Numbered from the stretch's first letter, positions 25,256 through 34,985 are shown. The stretch is 64,000 bases of DNA from Bacteroidota bacterium (GCA_027491355.1 JAIXWI010000030.1:62001-126000), one strand, 5' to 3'. Numbers and translations: made by a program. Notes: generated by a model from the letters alone, not told the origin.

Positions 25256-26029
25256 ATGAAGCAGCTATTTTTTTTGATTGTATTGTTTGTATTGGTAAAG
25301 CCCCAAAATGTTTGGTCTCAACAAAGCAACAATGACAAATACCTTTTTAGTAACAAAATATTCAGTTTTCAATTCTTATTAAATTTACAAAGTCCTGGAG
25401 GAGATATGTCCAAAACTTTCGGCAATCACGCTTCAATTGGCTTTGGTGGAATGCTAAAAGGTAAAAAAAATTGGGTATATGCCGTTGAAGGAAACTATTT
25501 ATTTGAAGGGGAAATTAAAAACCTTTCTATTTTCGACAAATTAACCAATGAGGCTGGGTATATTCCAAATAATACAGGTACTCCAGCTAATTATTCTGTT
25601 GGCCTCAGAGGGCTCAGTTTCTTTCTGAAAGCTGGCAGGTTATTTTCATTGAACCGTTTCAAAAAAAACAATGGAATATTATACCAAAGTGGCATTGGCT
25701 TTTTACAACATAAAATCAATATACAAACCTATCAAAACGAAGTTCCTCCTTTAAACGAGAATTATGTATTAGGATATGACCGTTTAACAAATGGAATGGC
25801 ATTGAATCAGTTTATTGGCTATCAATATTACAGTCAAAACCGATTGATTAACTTTTATGCAGGAATTGATTTTACAGTTGGATTTACAAAAAACAGAAGA
25901 GGGTTTAACTACGACAACCGTCAATTTGACAATGGAGATAAAACAGATTACCTCGTTGCATTCAGAGCAGGCTGGTTAATTCCCATTTACCTTCATACTA
26001 AACAAGAAGACGAATTTCATTTCAGATGA
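25256..26029 (+). CDS. predicted outer-membrane beta-barrel protein
   Basis: A 257-residue exported protein with no family name that I can give. Residues 1-22 are a signal peptide ending VWSQ. The mature chain alternates polar and hydrophobic residues with many aromatic and Gly positions (for example GFGGMLKGKKNWVYAVEGNY, GLSFFLKAGRLFS, RAGWLIPIYL), as in small outer-membrane barrels of Bacteroidota. The ATG at 25256 is the start that gives the signal peptide; a TTG three codons earlier is less likely. The stop overlaps the start of the Kdo transferase gene (ATGA), indicating an operon and possibly an envelope role. Confidence 0.7.
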   Translation: MKQLFFLIVLFVLVKPQNVWSQQSNNDKYLFSNKIFSFQFLLNLQSPGGDMSKTFGNHASIGFGGMLKGKKNWVYAVEGNYLFEGEIKNLSIFDKLTNEAGYIPNNTGTPANYSVGLRGLSFFLKAGRLFSLNRFKKNNGILYQSGIGFLQHKINIQTYQNEVPPLNENYVLGYDRLTNGMALNQFIGYQYYSQNRLINFYAGIDFTVGFTKNRRGFNYDNRQFDNGDKTDYLVAFRAGWLIPIYLHTKQEDEFHFR

Positions 26030-27264
26030 GCATAGGTTACTTTTTGTATAAAATTTCTACCCAAAGCTATTTCAAATTGATTCAGCTGATTGCACCATTT
26101 CATGAAAGAGCAGGTAAATTATACCGCGGACAATTGAATCCAATTTTAATTGATCCAAAAGCTACAAATCAAAAAAGACTTTGGCTTCATGTGGCAAGTT
26201 TAGGGGAGTTTGAACAAGCCAAACCTGTTTTAATAGCACTCAAAAACCACCTCCCTCAATTGCAAATTATTGTGAGTTTTTTCTCACCATCTGGTTATGA
26301 GAACAGAAAAAATGATGGTATCATAGATTATGCCATGTATTTACCTTTTGAGTCTCGTAAAAATGTGCAAATAGTAATAGATAACATTAACCCTGACTGG
26401 GTCATTTGGGTGAAATATGATTTTTGGATTGATTATCTAAATGAAATTTATAATAGAAAAATTCCACTCTACTTAATTGCCGCATTGTTCAATCCAAATC
26501 AATACTACTTTAAGTTTCCAGGTAACTTTCATTTGAAAATTTTCAAACAATTCACACAAATTTTCACTCAAAACATCAAGAGCTCCACATTATTGGCAAA
26601 TTTTAAAATCAAATCTGTAATTGCTGGAGATCCGCGTTTTGACAATGTAAATCAACTCAAATCATCTCAACAGGATCTTTCAATCCTTGATAGTTTTTGG
26701 AACAATAGTCCGTTAATTGTATGTGGAAGCACCTATAGAAAAGAAGAAAAAGCAATTGCTTGTGTTCAAAAAAGTATCAAGTTAGAATTCAAATACATCA
26801 TTGCACCACATTTTGTAGATGAGAAACATATCAACGAAATAGCAATGCTTTTCCCTCATGCTTTGCGTTATAGTGCAATAAAAAAGGGCCAAGATTTGAG
26901 TACAATTCAAACAATTATCATAGACAATATTGGTCTATTGGCTCAATTGTATAGAAAAGCAACAATTGCTATTGTTGGTGGTGGCTTTAAAAAAGGTGGA
27001 CTTCACAATATCCTTGAAGCAACAATTCATGGAATTCCGGTACTATTTGGCCCTCAAATTAACAGATTTCCAGAAGCCCTCGAGTTAGTCGCTAACAAAA
27101 GTGCATATGTCTTTCAGGATGCTCAATCACTCCTCAAACAGATTGAACACATATACCCAAACAGAATCAGTATGATCAGCGAAAACGCTTCAATTTTTAT
27201 GAACAAGCATTTGGGTTCAGGGGAAGCAATTGCAAAAGCAATTTTAGCAGATATAAGGCATTAA
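26026..27264 (+). CDS. waaA: 3-deoxy-D-manno-octulosonic acid transferase
   Basis: A 412-residue GT30 glycosyltransferase that adds Kdo from CMP-Kdo to lipid A precursor at the inner membrane. Features: an N-terminal helix that anchors to the membrane, the catalytic Glu region LWLHVASLGEFEQAKP, a GT-B fold with AGDPRFDN linking the halves, and C-terminal GGGFKKGGLHNILEATIHG, the CMP-Kdo binding block. It is slightly shorter than the E. coli enzyme (425). Overlapping ATGA start couples it to the outer-membrane gene upstream. A terminator follows the stop directly. Confidence 0.93.
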   Translation: MSIGYFLYKISTQSYFKLIQLIAPFHERAGKLYRGQLNPILIDPKATNQKRLWLHVASLGEFEQAKPVLIALKNHLPQLQIIVSFFSPSGYENRKNDGIIDYAMYLPFESRKNVQIVIDNINPDWVIWVKYDFWIDYLNEIYNRKIPLYLIAALFNPNQYYFKFPGNFHLKIFKQFTQIFTQNIKSSTLLANFKIKSVIAGDPRFDNVNQLKSSQQDLSILDSFWNNSPLIVCGSTYRKEEKAIACVQKSIKLEFKYIIAPHFVDEKHINEIAMLFPHALRYSAIKKGQDLSTIQTIIIDNIGLLAQLYRKATIAIVGGGFKKGGLHNILEATIHGIPVLFGPQINRFPEALELVANKSAYVFQDAQSLLKQIEHIYPNRISMISENASIFMNKHLGSGEAIAKAILADIRH

Positions 27265-27286
27265 AAAAGGGCCCGAAGGCCCTTTT
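27265..27286. terminator. bidirectional terminator between waaA and the ribosomal superoperon
   Basis: AAAAGGGCC / GGCCCTTTT stem with a 4-nt loop. On the minus strand the loop reads TTCG closed by C-G, the very stable cUUCGg tetraloop, followed by six T, so the stronger direction is termination of rplQ. On the plus strand it can terminate waaA. Confidence 0.88.
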
Positions 27287-27308
27287 CATTAAATATTTAG
27301 AATGAAAT

Positions 27309-27788
27309 TTATTCAGCTGAAGTAGCTTCTTCGGTTGAAGCAGTAGCTTCAGATTTAGCTTTGGTTGTTTTACCTCTACGCGTCTTCTTAGCTGTTGCAG
27401 ACTTACCAGTTTTAGTGTTCAATAAGTTTTCATTGAAATCAACCAATTCTATAATAGCCATTTCTGCATTGTCACCTTTACGATTCATGGTTTTCAATAC
27501 TCTTGTGTATCCTCCAGGTCTGTCAGCGATTTTTTGCGCTACAGGCCCAAATAACTCAGCAACCGATTCTTTGTTTTTTAAATAACTGAATACGATACGA
27601 CGTGAATGAGTACTGTCATCTTTTGATTTTGTAATCAAAGGCTCAACGTATTTGCGTAATTCTTTCGCTTTTGCACAAGTTGTTGTGATTCTTTTATGCA
27701 AAATCAAAGAAGTAGCCATATTTGCCAAAAGTGCTTTTCTGTGAGAGGCTGTTCTACCTAAATGGTTAAATGTTTTTCCGTGTCTCAT
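27309..27788 (-). CDS. rplQ: 50S ribosomal protein L17
   Basis: A 159-residue large-subunit protein, last gene of the alpha operon. The conserved core starts [22 protein letters not shown] and contains [18 protein letters not shown] and GGYTRV. The C-terminus is extended past the core by a Lys/Thr/Ala/Glu-rich tail of about 35 residues, common in Bacteroidota and probably disordered. The superoperon terminator follows 22 bp downstream. Confidence 0.97.
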   Translation of the reverse strand: MRHGKTFNHLGRTASHRKALLANMATSLILHKRITTTCAKAKELRKYVEPLITKSKDDSTHSRRIVFSYLKNKESVAELFGPVAQKIADRPGGYTRVLKTMNRKGDNAEMAIIELVDFNENLLNTKTGKSATAKKTRRGKTTKAKSEATASTEEATSAE

Positions 27789-27814
27789 GTTATATTCTAT
27801 TCTTGACTAATCAA

Positions 27815-28807
27815 TTAGTCTTCGTTCAATTTATATTTTGAAATATCAATACCGAAGGTTAAACCTTTTTCACGAACCAATTCTTCTAATTCACTCAAAG
27901 ACTTTTTACCAAAATTTCTGAATTTCAACAAATCAGCAATGTCATAGGCAACCAAATCAGCCAAAGATTTGATGTCTGCTGCTTTCAAGCAATTGTATGC
28001 TCTAACAGATAAATCTAAATCTGACAATGGTGTTTTAAGTATTTTACGAACATGTAAGAAATTCTCATCTACTTCTTGAGTTGGTTCTTTAACCTGTGTG
28101 TCTAATGTAATCAACTCATCAGAGAACAACATGAAGTGTTGAATTAAAATCTTAGCCGCTTCTTTCAAAGCTTCTTCAGGGTGAATTGACCCATCTGTTG
28201 CGATTTCAATTTGTAATTTCTCGTAATCTGTTTTTTGTTCAACACGGTAATCCTCAACACTGTATTTTACATTTTTGATTGGTGTAAAAATAGCATCCAT
28301 AGGAATGTATCCAATAACAGCATCTTTAGGTTTGTTCTCTTCAGCAGGAACATATCCTCTACCTTTCTCAACAGTCAACTCAATTTCTAAACCTACAAAT
28401 TGTTCCATATTGCAGATTACTAAATCAGGATTCAATACTCTGAATGAGTTGGTGTGTTTACCAATTTCACCAGCTAAAAACTGATCTTGACCTTTGATGT
28501 TAATGAAGATTTTCTCAGCATCAACACCATCAGTAATTCTTTTGAAACGAACTTGTTTTAGATTTAAAACAATTTCAGTTACATCCTCAATTACTCCTTT
28601 GATGGTTGAAAACTCATGATCAACTCCTGAAATTTTAATTCCAGTAATTGCATAACCTTCTAAAGAAGAAAGGAGAATTCTTCTAAGAGAATTTCCAATG
28701 GTTACACCATATCCTTTTTCTAAAGGACGGAACTCAAACTGACCAAAAAAGTCAGTTTCTTTATGCATAATAACTTTGTCAGGCTTTTGAAAAGCAAGGA
28801 TACTCAT
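27815..28807 (-). CDS. rpoA: DNA-directed RNA polymerase subunit alpha
   Basis: A 330-residue subunit that nucleates RNA polymerase assembly. N-terminal domain (about 1-230) contains [20 protein letters not shown], the dimerisation motif; the C-terminal domain (about 250-320) contains [18 protein letters not shown] and [14 protein letters not shown], the helix-hairpin-helix fold that contacts UP elements and activators. Position between rpsD and rplQ is the universal alpha-operon order. Confidence 0.98.
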   Translation of the reverse strand: MSILAFQKPDKVIMHKETDFFGQFEFRPLEKGYGVTIGNSLRRILLSSLEGYAITGIKISGVDHEFSTIKGVIEDVTEIVLNLKQVRFKRITDGVDAEKIFINIKGQDQFLAGEIGKHTNSFRVLNPDLVICNMEQFVGLEIELTVEKGRGYVPAEENKPKDAVIGYIPMDAIFTPIKNVKYSVEDYRVEQKTDYEKLQIEIATDGSIHPEEALKEAAKILIQHFMLFSDELITLDTQVKEPTQEVDENFLHVRKILKTPLSDLDLSVRAYNCLKAADIKSLADLVAYDIADLLKFRNFGKKSLSELEELVREKGLTFGIDISKYKLNED

Positions 28808-28826
28808 TGATAATTCTGTTTAATGA

Positions 28827-29435
28827 TTATTTCGAATACAATTCAACGATCAATTGTTCTTTAATATTTTCTGGAATTTGATCTCTTTCTGGGTAAGCCA
28901 TGAATGTACCACTCATTTCTTTTCCATCCCAATTTAACCAATTAAATTTCTTTGAATTATTGGTTGAAAGAGCGTTCGTTACGATTTCCAAAGATTTAGA
29001 CTTCTCTCTAACAGCTACCATATCACCTGGTTTCAACTGATAAGAGCTGATATCTACAACCTTACCATTTACAGTAATGTGTCTGTGAGAAACCAATTGA
29101 CGGGCTTGAGCTCTGGTTTGAGCAATTCCTAAACGAAATACAGTATTGTCTAAACGAGATTCAAGAAATTTGAGTAAGTTTTCACCCGTAATTCCTTTTT
29201 TTCTAGCTGCCAATTCAAATGTTTTGTAGAATTGACGCTCCAATACACCATAAGTGAATTTAGCTTTTTGCTTTTCATACAACTGAATTGCGTATTCAGT
29301 TAGTTTAGCACGTTTACGTGCCATTCCATGCTGCCCAGGAGGTACATTTCTTTTTTCGTAAGACTTATCAGGTCCAAAGATTGGATCTTTGAAACGTCTA
29401 GCGATTTTGGTTTTTGGTCCTATATATCTTGCCAT
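28827..29435 (-). CDS. rpsD: 30S ribosomal protein S4
   Basis: A 202-residue primary 16S-rRNA-binding protein, needed early in 30S assembly. Starts [15 protein letters not shown]; the S4 RNA-binding domain contains [20 protein letters not shown] and [14 protein letters not shown]. No zinc-cysteine cluster at the N-terminus, so it is the C-minus form. Third gene of the alpha cluster. In E. coli S4 represses this operon; I see no comparable pseudoknot here by eye. Confidence 0.98.
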   Translation of the reverse strand: MARYIGPKTKIARRFKDPIFGPDKSYEKRNVPPGQHGMARKRAKLTEYAIQLYEKQKAKFTYGVLERQFYKTFELAARKKGITGENLLKFLESRLDNTVFRLGIAQTRAQARQLVSHRHITVNGKVVDISSYQLKPGDMVAVREKSKSLEIVTNALSTNNSKKFNWLNWDGKEMSGTFMAYPERDQIPENIKEQLIVELYSK

Positions 29436-29455
29436 GTCTATTTATCTACTATAAA

Positions 29456-29848
29456 TTATACTCTACGTGCTTTTGGAGGTCTGCAACCATTGTGAGGAAG
29501 TGGAGTGATGTCAGTAATTGACAATACTTCTATTCCTGCTGTTTGGAGGGTTCTGATAGCTGATTCTCTTCCAGAACCAGGACCTTTCACAAAAACATCT
29601 ACTTTTTTCATACCTGCTTCAAAAGCCACACGAGCACAATCGCTCGCAGCCATTTGAGCCGCGTATGGAGTATTCTTTTTTGAACCTCTGAAACCCATTT
29701 TACCTGCAGATGCCCAAGAGATCACCTGACCGGTTTGGTTAGTAAGAGAGATGATGATGTTGTTGAACGAAGCTTTAATATGAGCTTGACCATGTGCATC
29801 AACACTAACTACTCTTTTTTTGGTAACTTTTTTGTTATTCGCTGCCAT
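29456..29848 (-). CDS. rpsK: 30S ribosomal protein S11
   Basis: A 130-residue platform protein of the 30S subunit. Diagnostic segments [29 protein letters not shown] and the C-terminal [18 protein letters not shown]. Lies between rpsM and rpsD, 11 and 20 bp apart. Confidence 0.98.
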   Translation of the reverse strand: MAANNKKVTKKRVVSVDAHGQAHIKASFNNIIISLTNQTGQVISWASAGKMGFRGSKKNTPYAAQMAASDCARVAFEAGMKKVDVFVKGPGSGRESAIRTLQTAGIEVLSITDITPLPHNGCRPPKARRV

Positions 29849-29859
29849 CTTTCTTATTT

Positions 29860-30237
29860 CTATTTAGTTACTTTCTTTTTACCTGCAACTGTTTTGCGTT
29901 TTCCTTTTCTTGTACGAGAATTGGTTCTTGTGCGTTGACCACGTACCGGCAAACCTTTGCGATGACGTAAACCTCTGTAGCATCCGATATCAAGCAAACG
30001 CTTGATATTCAATTGACGCTCAGAGCGCAATTCACCTTCTATGGTTAAACCTTCTGTGATGTGTTTTCTAATGGCATTTAACTCTTCATCATTCCATTCA
30101 TTCACTTTTTTACTCCAGTCTATTCCACAGGTAGTAAGAATGTTTTGAGCAGTGGTACGACCAATGCCATAAATGTAAGTTAATCCAATCTCGCCCCTTT
30201 TATTTTTGGGCAAATCAATACCAGCAATACGAGCCAT
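29860..30237 (-). CDS. rpsM: 30S ribosomal protein S13
   Basis: A 125-residue head protein that contacts the P-site tRNA and L5 bridge. Starts [20 protein letters not shown]; helix-two-turn-helix [17 protein letters not shown] and the basic tail [20 protein letters not shown] are diagnostic. Begins the alpha cluster, directly after rpmJ. Confidence 0.98.
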   Translation of the reverse strand: MARIAGIDLPKNKRGEIGLTYIYGIGRTTAQNILTTCGIDWSKKVNEWNDEELNAIRKHITEGLTIEGELRSERQLNIKRLLDIGCYRGLRHRKGLPVRGQRTRTNSRTRKGKRKTVAGKKKVTK

Positions 30238-30242
30238 ATATA

Positions 30243-30359
30243 TTATCCTTGACGTTGTTTAAACTTTGGGTTCTTTTTATTGATTACGTATACCCTACCT
30301 TTACGTTTTACAATAATGCAGTCTTCACTGCGCTTTTTTACAGATGCTCTGATTTTCAT
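30243..30359 (-). CDS. rpmJ: 50S ribosomal protein L36 (C-minus form)
   Basis: A 38-residue protein, [20 protein letters not shown] and then [18 protein letters not shown]. The fold and ends match L36, but of the canonical Cys/Cys/Cys/His zinc ligands only Cys14 remains (Ser, Asn and Phe replace the others), so this copy cannot bind zinc. It lies between infA (14 bp) and rpsM (5 bp), its usual place. Confidence 0.96.
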   Translation of the reverse strand: MKIRASVKKRSEDCIIVKRKGRVYVINKKNPKFKQRQG

Positions 30360-30373
30360 TTTTTTTCTACGGT

Positions 30374-30592
30374 TTATTTATACCTGTATATAATTCTTCC
30401 TTTACTTAAATCATATGGAGACATTTCTACTGAAACCTTGTCACCTGGCAAGATTTTAATATAATGCATCCTCATTTTTCCTGAAATATGGGCAATGATT
30501 TCATGTCCATTTTCCAATCGTACCCGAAACATAGCGTTACTAAGTGATTCCGTGATAGTACCGTCTTGTTTTATGAGTGCTTGTTTTGTCAT
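30374..30592 (-). CDS. infA: translation initiation factor IF-1
   Basis: A 72-residue OB-fold factor that occupies the ribosomal A site during initiation. Starts [19 protein letters not shown]; diagnostic [20 protein letters not shown] and [12 protein letters not shown]. The ATG at 30592 is the family start; a longer open frame upstream adds non-homologous residues. It follows secY directly, with no map gene between. Confidence 0.97.
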   Translation of the reverse strand: MTKQALIKQDGTITESLSNAMFRVRLENGHEIIAHISGKMRMHYIKILPGDKVSVEMSPYDLSKGRIIYRYK

Positions 30593-30648
30593 ATTTACCT
30601 TAAAAGGGTTGCAAAGATAGTCAAATAATTGATAAATCAATAATTCTT

Positions 30649-32016
30649 CTACTGAGCAGCTCCTCCTCCTACTGCCGATCTTCCTTTAATTCTTCCTGAT
30701 TTCATTAAACCATCATAATGACGCATCATTAAATGACTTTCTACTTGCTGTAAAGTATCAAGCACAACACCCACTAGAATCAATAATGATGTACCACCAT
30801 AGAACTGTGCAAATTGGTTATTGATGTTCAAAACATTGGCCAATGATGGCATAATTGCAACTATGGCTAAGAATACAGCTCCAGGCAATGTAATTCTAGA
30901 CATAACGTTGTCAATGAAATCTGCAGTAGCTTTTCCAGGTTTAACTCCAGGTATGAAACCACTGTTTCTTTTCATGTCATCTGCAATTTGAACAGCGTTT
31001 ACTGAAATGGCAGTATAAAAATAAGTGAAGATGATAATCAAAAGTGCGAAAGTAATGCTGTAAGTCCAACTAGTTGGGTTAATGAAAGCAGCTATTACTC
31101 CTTGCATAGACTCATAGTTAGGAAAGAACTGTGCAACTGTAGAAGGTATGAACATTAATGCTTGCGCAAAAATGATTGGCATTACACCTGCAGCATTCAC
31201 TTTTAAAGGAATGTACTGACGAACACCGCCGTATTGACGGTTACCTACTACCCTTTTAGCATACTGAACTGGAATTCTTCTTGTACCTTGAACCAATAAG
31301 ATAGTCATCATGATTACTCCGAACAATGCTGCCAATTCAACTAAGAAAATAACCAAACCTCCACCACTTTCTGATAATTTAAAAATAAATTCATCTTTCA
31401 AAGCAAAAGGTAAGCGCGCAATGATACCAATCATAATAATTAATGAAATTCCATTTCCGATTCCTTTTTCTGTGATTCGCTCACCTAACCACATGATGAA
31501 CATGGTGCTTGATGTTAAAATTACAATTGAACTCATCATGAAAAAGAAATCTGACATTGCAGCTGGATTTGTCATTGACAAAACTGCTTGTGGATTTTCA
31601 GATTTGAGGTTTATCAAGAATCCAATAGATTGAACTGCTGTGATTGCAATTGTTAGGTACCTGGTGATTTGATTGATTTTTCTTCTGCCTTCCTCACCTT
31701 CTTTTTGCATCTTCTGGAAAGAAGGAACAGCTAAGCTCAATAATTGAACTACAATTGATGCAGAAATGTAAGGCATGATACCCAAGGCAAATATAGATCC
31801 ACGGGCAAAAGCACCTCCGGCAAACATGTTAATTAAACCGAAAATTCCTCCATCTGCTTGTTTGGCAGAACCTTCTAACAAATTCGCATCTACACCTGGC
31901 AATGTAATATAAGTTCCTACTCTGTAAGCTAATAAAAGCCAAAAAGTCAATGCAAGTTTATAACGAAGTTCCTCTATACGAAGAATGTTCTGGAATGTTT
32001 CTATTATTTTCTTCAC
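30649..32016 (-). CDS. secY: preprotein translocase subunit SecY
   Basis: A 455-residue inner-membrane channel with ten predicted transmembrane helices. Family motifs: [16 protein letters not shown] in helix 1, the plug region with [44 protein letters not shown], and [12 protein letters not shown] in the cytoplasmic loop. The C-terminus ends with a Gly/Ala-rich tail. Lies between rplO and infA as the last part of the spc cluster. Confidence 0.98.
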   Translation of the reverse strand: MKKIIETFQNILRIEELRYKLALTFWLLLAYRVGTYITLPGVDANLLEGSAKQADGGIFGLINMFAGGAFARGSIFALGIMPYISASIVVQLLSLAVPSFQKMQKEGEEGRRKINQITRYLTIAITAVQSIGFLINLKSENPQAVLSMTNPAAMSDFFFMMSSIVILTSSTMFIMWLGERITEKGIGNGISLIIMIGIIARLPFALKDEFIFKLSESGGGLVIFLVELAALFGVIMMTILLVQGTRRIPVQYAKRVVGNRQYGGVRQYIPLKVNAAGVMPIIFAQALMFIPSTVAQFFPNYESMQGVIAAFINPTSWTYSITFALLIIIFTYFYTAISVNAVQIADDMKRNSGFIPGVKPGKATADFIDNVMSRITLPGAVFLAIVAIMPSLANVLNINNQFAQFYGGTSLLILVGVVLDTLQQVESHLMMRHYDGLMKSGRIKGRSAVGGGAAQ

Positions 32017-32043
32017 GATACTTGAAGGTTAAATTTCTACTTA

Positions 32044-32493
32044 TTATTTTGAAGCTGTAATTGATCCACCAGCCGCTTCAACCGCTTTTTGTGCAGCTGT
32101 TGAGAAAGCATCAGCAGTAATTTGAACAGCTGATTTTAATTCACCGCGACCTAAGATTTTAACCAAGTCTTTTTTACCGATCAAGCCATTTGACAACAAC
32201 ACTTCTTTGTTAATGGTAGTTAAACCCTTATCAGCTAAATCTTGTAATTTGTCAAGGTTAATTGGTGCATAAGCAACTCTGTTCAAATTTTTGAATCCAA
32301 ATTTTGGAATTCTTCTATACAAAGGCATTTGACCACCCTCGAATCCACGTTTGGTTGAAGTACCACTTCTTGAACCAGCTCCTTTATGACCACGAGCAGC
32401 AGTTCCACCTTTACCACTTCCTTCACCACGACCTACACGTTTTCCTTCTTTATGGGTTGATCCCGCAGCCGGTTTTAATGTATGTAATTTCAT
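32044..32493 (-). CDS. rplO: 50S ribosomal protein L15
   Basis: A 149-residue late-assembly protein. The glycine-rich N-terminus RVGRGEGSGKGGTAARGHKG and FEGGQMPLYRRIPKFGF are diagnostic. Between rpmD and secY, standard order. Confidence 0.98.
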   Translation of the reverse strand: MKLHTLKPAAGSTHKEGKRVGRGEGSGKGGTAARGHKGAGSRSGTSTKRGFEGGQMPLYRRIPKFGFKNLNRVAYAPINLDKLQDLADKGLTTINKEVLLSNGLIGKKDLVKILGRGELKSAVQITADAFSTAAQKAVEAAGGSITASK

Positions 32494-32540
32494 TTTCTAT
32501 TTTACTTTATAACTGAATAATAAATTAAAGAAGCAATTGA

Positions 32541-32720
32541 TTAGCAGTTTTCCACTTTTACCAAGTGAGAAACTTTGTTAATCATACCCATTATTTGAGG
32601 AGTTGCTTCAACTTCAATACTTTGGTTCAATTTAGTGAAACCCAATGCACGAACAGTACGTTTTTGGTTCTCAGAACGATCTATTGTACTCTTAATTTGT
32701 GTAACTTTAATCTTAGCCAT
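32541..32720 (-). CDS. rpmD: 50S ribosomal protein L30
   Basis: A 59-residue protein read from the ATG at 32720: MAKIKVTQIKSTIDRSENQK followed by RTVRALGFTKLNQSIEVEAT and a C-terminal helix ending VKVENC. The KRT-LGF-KLN block is the L30 signature. It lies between rpsE (4-bp gap) and rplO, as in other spc operons. Confidence 0.97.
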   Translation of the reverse strand: MAKIKVTQIKSTIDRSENQKRTVRALGFTKLNQSIEVEATPQIMGMINKVSHLVKVENC

Positions 32721-32724
32721 TGTA

Positions 32725-33246
32725 TTATTCTCCGTTAAAAACTTTCTTTAAACTGATTCCTCTAGTTTGAGCAATTGTAAATGCATCTCTCATGTTTAAC
32801 AAGGCTTGAATGGTTGCTTTAACCACGTTGTGTGGATTTGAAGAACCTTTTGACTTTGCCAATACATCAGTAATACCTGCACTTTCCAAAACAGCACGCA
32901 TTGCACCACCTGCAATTACACCTGTTCCGTGAGCAGCGGGTTTTAAGAATACACGACCACCAGAATATTTACCAAATTGTTCGTGTGGAACTGTTCCTTT
33001 TAATACAGGAACTTTTACCAAATTCTTTTTAGCATCGTCTATTCCTTTGCTGATAGCATCAGTCACTTCCATGGCTTTACCTAAACCATAACCAACGATA
33101 CCGTTGCCATCACCTACTACTACGAGTGCAGAGAAGCTGAATGTACGACCACCTTTTGTTACCTTAGCTACACGGTTAATTGAAACTACTTTCTCTTTTA
33201 ACTCGATATCGCTAGATTTTACTTTCTTTATGTTTGCTGTTGACAT
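32725..33246 (-). CDS. rpsE: 30S ribosomal protein S5
   Basis: A 173-residue protein at the mRNA entry channel, involved in decoding fidelity. S5 N-terminal dsRNA-binding domain with [20 protein letters not shown] and [17 protein letters not shown], and C-terminal domain with [17 protein letters not shown] and [12 protein letters not shown]. Gene order rplR-rpsE-rpmD is canonical. Confidence 0.98.
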   Translation of the reverse strand: MSTANIKKVKSSDIELKEKVVSINRVAKVTKGGRTFSFSALVVVGDGNGIVGYGLGKAMEVTDAISKGIDDAKKNLVKVPVLKGTVPHEQFGKYSGGRVFLKPAAHGTGVIAGGAMRAVLESAGITDVLAKSKGSSNPHNVVKATIQALLNMRDAFTIAQTRGISLKKVFNGE

Positions 33247-33263
33247 AATTCTACTTCTAAAAA

Positions 33264-33608
33264 TTAAAAAATTAATCCCCCTTCACGTGCACCTTCAGCA
33301 AGAGCTTTCACTCTTCCGTGATACAAATAACCATTTCTATCGAATACACAAGTTTTAACTCCTGCTGTAACTGCTTTCTCTGCAAGTGTTTTACCAACCA
33401 AAGTAGCTACTTCAACTTTTGCAACTTTATCAGAGATAGCTCTAGATGAAGCTGAAACCAATGTTACACCAGTTAAATCATCTATCAACTGAGCATAAAT
33501 CTGTTTGTTGCTTCTAAAAACAGACAAACGAGGCTGTTGAGCTGTACCTTTAATACGACTGCGTATTCTCGCTTTAATTTTATTTCTTCTTGAATCTTTC
33601 GTAACCAT
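33264..33608 (-). CDS. rplR: 50S ribosomal protein L18
   Basis: A 114-residue 5S-rRNA-binding protein. Diagnostic [31 protein letters not shown], and the C-terminal [20 protein letters not shown] then REGGLIF. Ten bp downstream of rplF. Confidence 0.98.
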   Translation of the reverse strand: MVTKDSRRNKIKARIRSRIKGTAQQPRLSVFRSNKQIYAQLIDDLTGVTLVSASSRAISDKVAKVEVATLVGKTLAEKAVTAGVKTCVFDRNGYLYHGRVKALAEGAREGGLIF

Positions 33609-33617
33609 AACTTAAGT

Positions 33618-34172
33618 TTATTTAGATGCTGTTTTACCAGCTTTTCTACGTAACATTTCACCTTCAAACTTGATACCTTTACCTTTGTATGGCTCAGGAG
33701 CACGAAGTGAACGAATTTTTGCAGCAACTTGACCGATTAGCTGTTTATCGGCACCTTCTAAAGTGATGATTGGATTTTTACCTTTATCTTGTTCAGTTTT
33801 AACTGATAGTTCAGCAGGAACTTGAAAATAAATATGGTGAGAGTAACCAAGAGTCAAATCCAAAATATTGCCTTCGTTTGTAGCTTTGTAACCTACACCG
33901 ACAAGCTCTTGACGCTTTTTATATCCTTGCGAAACTCCAATAACCATGTTGTTTAACAAAGAACGGTACAAACCATGTAATGCTTTGTGTCTTTTTTGGT
34001 CAGTAGGTCTGGTTATTGAAAGAATTCCATTGTCAACCTGAATGCTCATATCAGCATCTATAACTTGAGTCAATGTTCCTTTAGGACCTTTAACTGAAAC
34101 TTCATTTGATGGAGATACTTTAACTTCTACTCCAGCAGGTAATGTAATTGGTGCTTTTCCTATACGTGACAT
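33618..34172 (-). CDS. rplF: 50S ribosomal protein L6
   Basis: A 184-residue protein near the factor-binding site. Two L6 alpha/beta repeats; N-terminus MSRIGKAPITLPAGVEV, signature EPYKGKGIKFEGEMLRRKAG at the C-terminus. Located between rpsH and rplR. Confidence 0.98.
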   Translation of the reverse strand: MSRIGKAPITLPAGVEVKVSPSNEVSVKGPKGTLTQVIDADMSIQVDNGILSITRPTDQKRHKALHGLYRSLLNNMVIGVSQGYKKRQELVGVGYKATNEGNILDLTLGYSHHIYFQVPAELSVKTEQDKGKNPIITLEGADKQLIGQVAAKIRSLRAPEPYKGKGIKFEGEMLRRKAGKTASK

Positions 34173-34191
34173 GTGTTTTTTCTCCTATTGA

Positions 34192-34590
34192 TTAATAAAT
34201 GTAACACAATACTTCACCACCAACATTTAATTTCCTAGCTTCTTTGTCAGTCATTACACCTTTAGAGGTAGTAACGATGGCAATACCCATACCATTGATG
34301 ACTCTAGGCATGGTTTCTACACCTGTATATCTTCTTAAACCTGGACGACTGATGCGTTCCATTTTCTTGATAGCAGAAGTTTTGGTAACAGGATTGTACT
34401 TTAATGCAATTTTGATAGTACCTTGATGGTTCACAACATCTTCAAATTTGTAGTTTAAGATGTAACCTTTTTCAAATAGTACTCTTGTGATTTCCTTCTT
34501 GATTTTAGAGGAAGGTACTTCTACAATACGATGGCTTGCCTTGATCGCGTTGCGAAGTCTTGTTAAATAGTCTGAAATTGGATCTGTCAT
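34192..34590 (-). CDS. rpsH: 30S ribosomal protein S8
   Basis: A 132-residue primary 16S-rRNA-binding protein and, in E. coli, the translational repressor of the spc operon. N-terminus TDPISDYLTRLRNAIKA; C-terminal RNA-binding signature GMGIAIVTTSKGVMTDKEA and GGEVLCYIY. It is preceded by the longest spacer in the superoperon (125 bp after rpsN), which folds into two stem-loops and may be a regulatory target. Confidence 0.98.
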   Translation of the reverse strand: MTDPISDYLTRLRNAIKASHRIVEVPSSKIKKEITRVLFEKGYILNYKFEDVVNHQGTIKIALKYNPVTKTSAIKKMERISRPGLRRYTGVETMPRVINGMGIAIVTTSKGVMTDKEARKLNVGGEVLCYIY

Positions 34591-34611
34591 ATGTTTTATT
34601 TTTATCCTTGC

Positions 34612-34635
34612 GAGTAGTTAGCCAAGGCTTTACTC
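34612..34635 (-). promoter_or_regulatory. stem-loop in the rpsH leader (rpsH-proximal)
   Basis: Outer helix GAGTA / TACTC and inner helix AGC / GCT with a small apical loop and an unpaired A/AAC-type internal loop between, all just 22 bp before the rpsH ATG. Shape (short helix, internal loop, short helix) is the kind of site recognised by S8; this is inference from position and shape only. Confidence 0.4.
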
Positions 34636-34663
34636 TTTCCCGCTAAGTGTTATTATGTAAAAT

Positions 34664-34698
34664 TAAGGGCAGCGAATATAAGTAAAATTCGGCCCTTA
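34664..34698 (-). promoter_or_regulatory. bulged stem-loop between rpsN and rpsH
   Basis: Seven-bp helix TAAGGGC / GCCCTTA stacked through a 2-nt one-sided bulge on a five-bp helix CGAAT / ATTCG, with a 9-nt loop: 12 bp in all. On the minus strand it is followed by only a weak T stretch (AATTTTAC), so a pure terminator is less likely than an attenuator, processing site or protein-binding structure. Confidence 0.5.
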
Positions 34699-34715
34699 TC
34701 AAATTTATTTTTAGC

Positions 34716-34985
34716 TTACCAGCTTGATTTAGTTACTCCTGGTATTTTGCCCATGTTGGCTAATTCACGAAACTGATTTCTACAAATACCGAAATCTCTC
34801 ATGTATCCCTTAGGACGACCACTTAATTTGCAACGATTCTTTAACCTTACTGGTGAAGCATTTTTAGGTAATTTTTGTAAACCTTCAAAATCACCAGCTG
34901 CTTTTAAAGCTGCTCGTTTAGCTGCAAACTTGGCAACCATTTTTTCTCTTTTACGCTGACGTGCTTTTACTGACTCTTTAGCCAT
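34716..34985 (-). CDS. rpsN: 30S ribosomal protein S14 (zinc-independent form)
   Basis: An 89-residue long-form S14 without the CxxC...CxxC zinc ribbon of the short form. Diagnostic C-terminal block [20 protein letters not shown] and [19 protein letters not shown]. Follows rplE by 10 bp; a 125-bp structured spacer separates it from rpsH. Confidence 0.98.
   Translation of the reverse strand: MAKESVKARQRKREKMVAKFAAKRAALKAAGDFEGLQKLPKNASPVRLKNRCKLSGRPKGYMRDFGICRNQFRELANMGKIPGVTKSSW

Noticed and set aside
34664-34698. rpsN-rpsH hairpin as a simple terminator
   Set aside because: The T-run on the mRNA strand is weak and rpsH to rplQ would lose their promoter; regulatory RNA preferred.
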